Assembly (NCBI GenBank): GCA_009731375.1
Contig: BJOX01000031.1
Location: forward strand, 371,034-417,225
Reading direction: 5' to 3'
Source of the DNA: Paulinella micropora
Taxonomy: Eukaryota > Cercozoa > Imbricatea > Euglyphida
Length of the DNA: 46,192 nucleotides
In this document: positions 35,310-45,614 of the stretch, one piece after another
How the letters are laid out: each line of letters opens with the position of its first letter
How positions within the stretch are numbered: the stretch's first letter is position 1
Translations under genes and position numbers: made by a program
The notes under the pieces: generated by a model
What the model was told of the DNA's origin: nothing
What the model saw: only the letters and a program-made list of their open reading frames with translations
Databases searched by the model: none

Positions 35310-35360
<51 letters not shown>

Positions 35361-35753
35361 TTTTTTGTATTGCCTTCTGCCGTAAGCTTCTTTTTTCTTT
35401 TTAACTTTTCGCTTGAAGCTCCTTTCTTTCACTTGTTTGTGTTCATGGGTTATCTGCTCTGAATAGGCCAAGTATGAAGGCGTATCGCTCGATTTGTCAA
35501 ACAAGAATCTTGGAGCTTCTGGTGCTATGGCAGTCTCCAATGGACTGCAGGTCACACAGACTATAGTTCTGACTATACATGCATAAAGACATCACTCCTT
35601 CAGGTCAGGACTACAGCTATTATGAGACAACAGACTAAAATATTTATGAATGTTGGGTGTTTGGATACAGGAGATTTTACAGGTGAATATCTGTGTATGT
35701 GTGTGTCTATCTCTCTCTCTCCTCTCTCTCTCTCTTCCTCCCTCCCTCCCTCT

Positions 35754-35792
<39 letters not shown>

Positions 35793-36025
35793 CTTGCTCT
35801 CTCTCTCTCTCTCCTCTCTCTCTCTGTGTCACACACACCACCCACCTACCCAAAATGTTTAACAACAGACATGCATATATGTATACACATGTACACATAT
35901 ACATATTACACATTTACATGTGCTCATAGACACTAGTCATACACAGCATGCCAACATACTCACATATGCATCATTTTAATGCTACCAGCCAGCTGTATAT
36001 TGTATTTCTTTCTCTGTCTTCTCTT

Positions 36026-36069
<44 letters not shown>

Positions 36070-38320
36070 CTCTCTCGGAAGCAGCGCCTCAGCACCAATC
36101 GAGCTTGACAAGGGTGTTTTCAATGTTCTCATATAAGCATATGCTCTCTCCTCTATCTCTCTCCTCTCTTTCTCTCTCCCTCTCTCTCCCTCCCTCCCTT
36201 CTATCTATCTATCTATCTATCTATCTTCTCCGTTTTTCTTCTCACTCTCCCTCCCTCTCTCTCGCTCTCTCTGCACACACACACACACACACCACCCACC
36301 TACCCAAAACGTTTAACAACAAACATGCATATACACATGTACACATATACATATTACATATTAATGTGTTCATAGGCACTAATCATATGCATACACAGCA
36401 TGCCAACATACTCACATATGCATCATTTTAATGTTTGCGATTGCTTTTGCACCTGCTGGTCCTATCGTGTTTCCTCCCATGCTTAGCTCGATTACACTTT
36501 TGTTGTCCTATGCAATATTTATTTTAATTGGTAATGTTAGCTTAATTGGTATTAATGTGGCAATTGCGAGTTCTCCGGACGGTAAAAAGATAAGATCAAA
36601 TATGCCGGATATTTCGGTCTTGCAATGCTTAAGGTACCTCCAACGCTTTCGCGATGTGCCGTGCTCCTTCTGCACCAATCGAGTTGCTTGCATGTCTAGC
36701 TTCTCCAGCTTGCACTCCTTGTTCCTGTGCACACAAATACACTCTTCTTCAGTCGGTAGCACTGAATAAGAGTGTATTTGTGTGTACAGGAGAACAAGGA
36801 GTGCAAGCTGGAGAACCTAGACATTTCAGGCAACTCGATTGGTGCAGAAGGAGCACGGCACATCGCGAAAGCGTTGGAGGTAGCTTAAGCATATCGGCGA
36901 TCGCAGCAGCGCCCTCTGGGCCAATATTATTGCCATATAAGTTCAACACTTGCAACGCTGTATTGACCTAAACCCACACAAAGGACATACATATTTGCCG
37001 TTCAACCTATTGGGCAAAATACATCCAAATACATATTGCTACCGCGCGGTAGCGGTAGCATTAAAAAGCATTAAAAAGCATATGTGATGTGCAGGAGAAC
37101 AAGACACTCCGCGAGCTCAACATGTACAACAATAACATTGGACCGGATGGCGCGAAAGCTTTTGCAAAGGCGTTAGAGGTAATTGGCAATGGCTGCGGCG
37201 CCTGCTGGCCCAATCTTGTTGCCTCGGATGTCAAACTCAACCAAAGTTTTGTTTACCTATTTAGCAATACAGGCCAAACAACATTTGTGAATGCTACCGC
37301 GCGCGGTAGCACTTTTTCAATTATGTTTTGTTTGTGTGAGTGCAGGTGAACAAGATGCTGCAAACTTTGTCGCTTGGTGACAATAACATCGGTGCTGATG
37401 GAGCTAAGGAAATCGCAGCAGCACTGAAGGTACCTGAAGAGCTAGGCCAATCGCCTTGGCGCCTTCAACCCCAATATAGTTAGTGCGCAAGTTGATGCTG
37501 CGAATACTATTGTTTACCTATATGCAGTCAAAACATTCCAGTGGAAAGTGCTACCCGCGCGGTAGCACACTCATAAAAGTACATATTGCATAGGAAAACA
37601 AAACTGTAATCGAGCTACGCATGGGAACAAACAAAATAGGACCAGCAGGCGCAGAAGCAATCGCAAACATGGTTAAGGTACCTCTAACGCCTTCCCGATG
37701 GCTTTTGCGCTATCATCCCCGATATTGGTACTACTTAAACCAAGCGCTTGTAGCGTCTTGTTCACCTATATCCACATATGTTCCTATTCGACTTGCTACC
37801 GCCGCGGTAGCAAAGACACAAAGTTGTGTGTATGTGTGGTCAAATTAGGTGAACACAACTCTTCAAACTCTTAACATCGGCTACAACAATATCGGCGACA
37901 AAGGCGCTGCACTGATCGCAGAAGCAATTAAGGTCTGACCTCCAAAGCCTTCCAGATGGCAGCAGCTCCATCTGGGCCAATATTATTCAAGTTGAGGTTG
38001 AGGGTAGTCATGCTTTTGTTGACCTGTACCCAAACATCAACATTTCATCCATGCTACCGCGGTAGCATAAACGAGAGTGACAAATTTGTTTGACAGGAAA
38101 ATAAGGAATGCAAACTCCAAACGTTGGACATATCAGAGAACGATATTGGCCCTGAAGGTGCTGCTGCGATCGCCAATATGCTTAAGGTACCTCCAACGCC
38201 TTGCCGATAGCTTTTGCGCCATCGGGTCCGATTTTGTTGCCATCGAGATTGAGGATCTGCACATTGTTGTTCACCTACATAATAAATAAATAAATAAATA
38301 ATAATCATAATCATAATAAC

Positions 38321-38358
<38 letters not shown>

Positions 38359-38783
38359 TAATAATAATAATTAAGGTTTAGGTCAGTCAACGTTACTACG
38401 TGTGATTAACCTATACACGTGAAAAACATAGAATTGACATCGGGCGGTAGCAAACAAAAAATACACTCTACATGTTTAGGTGAATAGCTCTTTGAAGACT
38501 CTGGGTTTGGCTTTTAATGAAATCGGTGATGAGGGAGTGAAGCACATTGCTGCAGCTCTGAAGGTACCTTGAACCCGTCTCCGATCGCCTGTGCGCCTGC
38601 GTCGCCTAATGCGTTGCCCCAGAGGTTTAGGCTAGTCAACGTGTGATTAACCTACACATGTGAAGCACACATGCTAAAACGTGCTACCGCCATGCGTTTT
38701 TTGTTTGCTACCCCCGGCCCGGTAGCATTTGTGTGTGTGCGTGTGTGTGCGTGCGTGCGTGTGTGTGTGTGTGTGTGTGTAAA

Positions 38784-38818
<35 letters not shown>

Positions 38819-38819
38819 G

Positions 38820-38850
<31 letters not shown>

Positions 38851-41800
38851 CGGCAGACAGTGAGTGAGAGTGCTCTTACAAGCACAAACATGTATTTCCA
38901 GCTCGTAAATCGCGCAAGCAAGAGCAAAAGCAGTACAAATAAAGTTGTACAACATACATCAGACAATCATTACTCACCGTGAGTAAAGAAGCGATAACAA
39001 CAGCGCTCAAGTGATTGTAGCCCCTGCGTGATAAATCCATATTTGTTGTCTTCCCGTCACGGAATGACGCGACAGGGATCCAGTCGCCTTGAATGTATAT
39101 GCGCCTGATGCTCTGGTTGACCTAATGTACAGGACCATCCAAGCGTTACGTCAGTGGATCTGCGAGGCAACAACTTGAGCGTGGAAAGCGGCTCGGCGTT
39201 GGCGGCAGTGGCCAAGCAAAATCCTCGCATCAAAGAGATGTGTAGGATTCCGCTTGATTCACTGCGCGAGAACAAGATGACAGGGCTAGATCTGTCTTAC
39301 AAACGTCTGGGCCCCGCAGAAGCGGCCATTTTGGTTGAATTCTTGAAGGTCAATATGAAGTTCAGTAAGACAACAGACATGCCAACATTCACACATATTT
39401 GCGTTTATTTTGCTTTCATCCGGAGTTCACACAAAATTACTATCTCCTACATGCTACCGCGGTAGCATGTCTAACAAATTGTATTGGTGATGTCACTGCA
39501 GGCAAACAAGGTTCTGCAGACTCTAAGTATTGCAGGCAACAACATTGGAGATCAAGGTGCAGCAGCGTTTGCAGACGCGCTTAAGGTACCTGTAGGGCCT
39601 TTGCAATCGCTGTTGCGCCTGCGGCGCCGATCTTGTTGTTGTAGAGGACGAGTGTAGCCAGGCTAGTGTTCACCTAATATCATTCACAGTGTCATGCTGA
39701 TATTCTTGCATGCTACCGGCGGCGGTAGCATGTCTAACAACTTATATGTATGTGTGATGTCACTGCAGGTAAACAAGAATCTGCAGACGTTGTGGATTGC
39801 AAGTAATAATATTGGAGATGAAGGTGCAGCAGCGTTTGCAGACGCGCTTAAGGTACGTGCAGGGCCTTTGCGCCTGCGTCGCCGATATCGTTGCCGTAGA
39901 TGAGTGTAGCCAGACAAGTATTCACCTAATACCATTCACAGTGAAATGCGGATATTTTTGCATGCTACCTGCGCGCCAGGTAGCATTGAAGAATAATGTA
40001 TTTGTGTGCACAGCAGAATAAGGAGTGCAAGTTAGAGAAGCTAGAAATTTCAAAGAACAGGATACAGGATTACGGAGGAGCACAGCATATCGCATAAGCC
40101 TTGAAGTTACCTTTTGCAATGTCAGCCATAGCCTAGCGCCCTGTGGGCCAATATCATGATCGCTTAGCCACAAAATTTGCAGCGCTATATTAACCTGCAC
40201 CAACGTATGAAAAGATTTATATGTTCCTTTTGCTGCCACCGCCCCCCCNNNNNNNNNNCATCGTGACTCTCACGCCAATGTATATGGCCTAAAGGTATAG
40301 TGTAAGCATCAGTTGCTATGTATGATGTTAAGCTTCATACAATTGCATAAGCTACAAACCATGCTCGGAAGCGTACAATAGATTAATCATACAGTAAATG
40401 TTGAGAGTGTCACACGAAGGCCGTTACATGTACAGCCAGGGGAGCTGCGGCAGAAGTATTCGGTCCGAGCTGAGCTGTGTGCGGTACCGGCCGATATTTA
40501 GTGTTGACTGATGCGTGATTGCAGATCAACGTGAGTCTTCAGAAGGTGGAGGGTGTGGAATTGAACGAAGAAGGCACAAGCTATTTTAAGGTGGCTGCAT
40601 GTGAAAGCTTTTGTGTGTTCTGTATCCTGGGTTGGCTTCTGATACTTTGCATTTTTTGGTCTTCCATAGTTCTTAATTTTTTGATTTGGTCTACTTGCAT
40701 GACTCAGGCGAATAGGCTGTACGCCGAAATACTTGAGCAAAATAACTTGCAAGGCAGGAGATCACAACTCATGACTGACTTCTTTCGGGCTGTTAAAGCA
40801 GACTCCCTGGAAAATTTCAACCGATTCATGGCCATGCCAGAAATCAAGACGGCTGAAAAGCATAAGGCCACACCAGACATCCTTCTGCAAAACGCGGCTC
40901 GTGGTACATCATATTCAACAACACACACACACATACGTACGTACGTACGTACCAACATACATACGGATACATACACATACATACATTCATACATACATAC
41001 ACAGTAAAACACGTCTGGTTTTGCAGTTGGTCTCCTTACGGCATGCAAGGCACTAACCAGTTCCGATGAGTTTGATTTGGATAAGGCTGCAGCAAGAAAG
41101 GCAGGTGAGACTCCTGCGCCGAAGCACCTTCAACCTTGCCACTGCTTGTGCCACTATAGGGGCAGGTTCTAGCGACCCTGCCACTCAGGAATACTTCATT
41201 ACGTACGGCTTCGATTTATACCTGGAACGATACCGTCGCGCCGCAGAACCAGCTTGTACTGTTTGTGTCGCTTGCTACGTCGCTTGCTTCCTTTGCGAGC
41301 ATTTGTGTTGTAATTAGTCGATGTGTATTCACTCCTTCTCATCTGCTGCTCCTGCTATCTAAAACCTTTGATTGTCAGATGAGTCCCCCACCTGCTCTGT
41401 GTGGATGGCGGAAGACATGAAAGCCGAGAACGCACAAAACGCAAAAGTACTACGCATGCCATGACATCGGCTCACACGTAGTGAAGAGTAATGCACATCG
41501 TAGCGCTAGATATGGGTGAAGTTGTTCAGGCATTTTGTTCTCTTAAGCTCTTTGATTTGGAGCGTATGTAGAAACATAAGTTCGTGCGTGTGTATGTATA
41601 TACGTGTATGTGTATGCACCTGCATGCATGCCTGCATGTATGTATGTATGTATGTATGTATGTATGAGTGTATATGTGTGCATGCACGCATGTGTGTATT
41701 TGTTTATGCACGTTTTCACGTTTGGGTCTTTGGTGGGCAGGTGGCTCTGAAGCTCATTCAGGGGCGAGGGTCCCGCGAGAACTTCGACCGCGAGGTGCGC

Positions 41801-42212
41801 CCTGCTGTCCCTGTCCGCCCGCGCCCGTCTCTTTGCTATGTGTTTATGTATGTTGTATTTGCTTATGTGTATATGTATGTGTGTGTAAAATGTATATATG
41901 TTTTTGTATTTAGCGTACAAATAAATTATGGAAATGACTATGTATAAATTAATATAAATTGTTCTGTTTGGGCAGGTCGAATCCCGCGGCTTCCTGGAGA
42001 AGCAGGTTTGTTCTTGTTGTCGCCATTGCGTTGTCTGCTTGGTTTGTTTGTTGCGCAGTATTTGATGTTTCATGTACGTGCGGGGGGCAGGCGGTGGGTC
42101 AAGGCCAGAGCTTGGCCGGGGTGCTGGTGGGGTTGCTGCGGACACACGAGGAGAAACTCTGCCTGGTGATGCCCGCCGCCCCCGCCTCACTCAACGACTT
42201 CCTGCGACGGTC

Positions 42213-42284
<72 letters not shown>

Positions 42285-44083
42285 NNNNNNNNNNNNNNNN
42301 NNNNNNNNNNNNNNNNNNNNNNNNNNNNNNNNNNNNNNNNNNNNNNNNNNNNNNNNNNNNNNNNNNNNNNNNNNNNNNNNNNNNNNNNNNNNNNNNNNNN
42401 NNNNNNNTTCATATGCATCTGCAAATATTGTGCATGTATCAGTGTCTATGCTTATGCAGTGTATTTCGTGTCTGAACGCGTCTGTTCTTGTCTGCGATAT
42501 GGATCTGTGTCTTGCATCTGGATCTGCCTGTTTGCTCTGTTATTCCCTTAGGCGCAACGTGTCGGGGCGGGACCCTGTCGCCGTGCGCGCCATTGCGGTG
42601 GAGGTGGCGCGTTGCCTGGAGGCGCTGCACGCGTGCGGCCTGGTGCACGGCGACCTCAAGGTGTGCTTCCTGTGTTGTTAATGAATGTTGTTGTGCCGCT
42701 CCGCCCGCCCTGGCCACTGCGCCCCACCGGGCGCTGTGGCTGCGGTGAGATGTGGTGGCTGGGATGGCTGGGGTGGTTGGGGTGGCGGCCAGGTGCTAGC
42801 GCGCGCGTGTGTGTACCTGCGGTGAGATGTGCGGTCGGCTGGTGGTGGTGGCAGCCTAACAACGTGGTGAGCCTGGACGGAGTGGCGCAGTGGAAGCTTA
42901 TAGACTTCGACGCCGCCGCGCAGTTCGGGCAGCCGGTGGGGCTGAAGTACTCGAGCGCCTACTGCCCGCCCGAGCTGGCCACCGTCGTGGCGCAGCATCC
43001 AAATACCGCAACCCCAGAGGCAAACCAACCCTACCCACACTTGCCTGCTACTTACCTACCCACCAATGGTGATGCATGCACTGCAGCCATAAAATTCACA
43101 CACGTACACACACTTTCATACATATATACACATCCATTAAGTCGCTGATCGCGTGCCACACCCACATGCAAATGTATGTACTTACTAATACATCATACAT
43201 ATCTGCGTACTAATAGCAATACATCATACACATATGGCTGCATGTAATCATGCATCCGTGCGTTAACAACATTTGTCCAGCTATTGCCTGCGCCATGCGC
43301 CAAGCGTTGTCATACATGAGCTAGACGTCGCTGGCCGAAAACAGCTAGAAAAAATGAATGATCATGAATGAGTTAAGGGTGCGTGTATGTGAATCGAAAT
43401 GAAAAGCTTCGCAAAAATTATACGGGTTTTGTGGATTATTTCACAGAAATTTTCCACGTATGACTGCCATTTCATGCCACTGCATGCGACTGCACGAATG
43501 ATATTTTGCGGAAATTTAGCTGTTTTCATGGTTGAAACAATCAGGCCAAAAGAAAAATGTTCTGAGCTGTTCACGTGGAATGGTATTTGATTCGGTTAAA
43601 ACATTCGTAAGATATGGACGAATACCCGGTAGTTCTTTCACTCTGAACCGCTAAATGCGATGAATTTCATTAAATCTTTTCACCCAAAGCCACAAACACG
43701 TCCGCCCCATTATAAATAAGTAATGAATGAAATCATATATATATATATATATATATAATATATATATGTATATATATATATAAGAAGATCATCATAAATA
43801 AAAAGGAAAGACCTGAATGTATGTGTGTGTGTGCGTGCGTGCACGTGTGTGTGGCGCGGCAGGCGAAGGCGCTGTTGCCGAAGGCGGAGGCAGCGTTCGA
43901 CGTGTTCTCCTTCGGGGTGCTGCTGTACGAGCTCTGCACGGGAGAGCACCTCTTCGCACATGGTCATCCTTCCACCTCCCCTTGGCAGGCACTTCTAATT
44001 GCGAGCAAAAAGAGAGCGCGAGTGTTTGTGTGCGAGAGAAAGAGAGATCTATTTCGTCCTCATGGTGCGCCTCTTATCTCTCT

Positions 44084-44151
<68 letters not shown>

Positions 44152-44302
44152 CCTCCCTCCCTCTCTCTCTCTCTCTCTTCTCTCTTCTCTCTGTGTCTCT
44201 CTCTGTCTGTGTGTGTGTCTCTCTCTCTCTTTCTTTCTTTCTCTCTCTCTCTCTCTCTGTCTTTTGCTTGCTTGCTCACTTTCTCTGTGGTTTCACTTTC
44301 TT

Positions 44303-44364
<62 letters not shown>

Positions 44365-44875
44365 GCGCGCGCGCTTCCTTTTCCTCCTTCCAGTCTCAGA
44401 TAATATTTCAAGTCAAACTCATCTTCGCCAGCTCTGTGTGTGGCTCGGCGTGTCCGACGAGCAGCTGGCCCCACTCTTCCAGGTCTGCTGCCTATCTATT
44501 TGTCTGTCTTTTTATCAAGTCAGCTAGCTAACTAGTTAGCTAGAAAGCTGTCTAGCTGGTCACGTATCTATTCACCTACCCATCTATCTCCCACCTACCC
44601 ATCTATCTGCCTACCTGTTATCTTTCTATCTATTTATCCGTTCACCTACCATCTATCTCTCTGTAAGCTTTCCCCAGACAGCCTCTTTCCCACAAGACTG
44701 CTCACGCGCTGGGAAATGCAGCTGACACAATAATATAGTTACTCACCTTGTTCTTAGTATAGGCGCTACTGCACCCAAGTACCTCAACGCGCTGCTATCC
44801 ACATGCATGTGCAAACAAAATCTTACATATCACATATGGACATCCATGCTTTACGCTTTACGCACCTGTGCGCGC

Positions 44876-44917
<42 letters not shown>

Positions 44918-44970
44918 TTCTTTCTTCTTTCTTTCTTTCTTCTTTCTTTCTTTCTCTTCCTCTCTCTCTG

Positions 44971-45041
<71 letters not shown>

Positions 45042-45150
45042 CTCACTTTCACTCACTCATTATCTCTCCCTTTTCACTGTGTCTTTCTTTACATCAATTT
45101 TTTTATCGATCTCTTAACTCACCGCCTCTCTCTCTCTCTCTCTCTCTCTT

Positions 45151-45228
<78 letters not shown>

Positions 45229-45456
45229 GCTCCACTTTTGTCTCCCTATTACATCAGTCTTTTTTATCTATCTCTTTCAATGTTGATTGAATATTTCTTC
45301 TGTTAGTGTGTGCGGCCAGTTTGTGTACATGCACAGCGATTGAGTTAGTACATGATTGGTGCGAGTACATTGTGGACATGCGTGCCTGGTCAGTTCGCGA
45401 CGGAGGAGAAGTGGCAGGCGGCGCGCAGCGACGCGGCGCACCTCACTCGCGGGTTA

Positions 45457-45505
<49 letters not shown>

Positions 45506-45564
45506 TTTCAACGTCTTTTTCTCTCTCTCCTTTTCCCTCTCTCTCTCCCTGCCTCTTTCTCTCT

Positions 45565-45614
<50 letters not shown>

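Larger units (their letters stand above)
37038..39984. repeat. Regularly spaced GCTACC...GGTAGC palindromes between cassettes
   Basis: Palindromes at 37038-37053, 37293-37310, 37550-37566, 37795-37811, 38053-38066, 38707-38726, 39453-39466, 39712-39729 and 39964-39984, with half-sites at 35981, 36754, 38445 and 38683. The core is GCTACCGCGGTAGC; the centre varies (GCGC, GCGCGC, CGGCGG). Spacing inside intact runs is 245-259 bp. Each lies between the minus acceptor of one cassette and the plus acceptor of the next. Confidence 0.9.

Noticed and set aside
36431-36769. 112-codon plus-strand hydrophobic frame, possible membrane protein
   Set aside because: It is the reverse complement of minus-strand LRR exons joined through intron sequence.
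37038-39984. CRISPR-like regular spacing of palindromes
   Set aside because: The spacing is about 255 bp, the intervals encode LRR exons, the genome is eukaryotic, and the repeats are short palindromes with variable centres.
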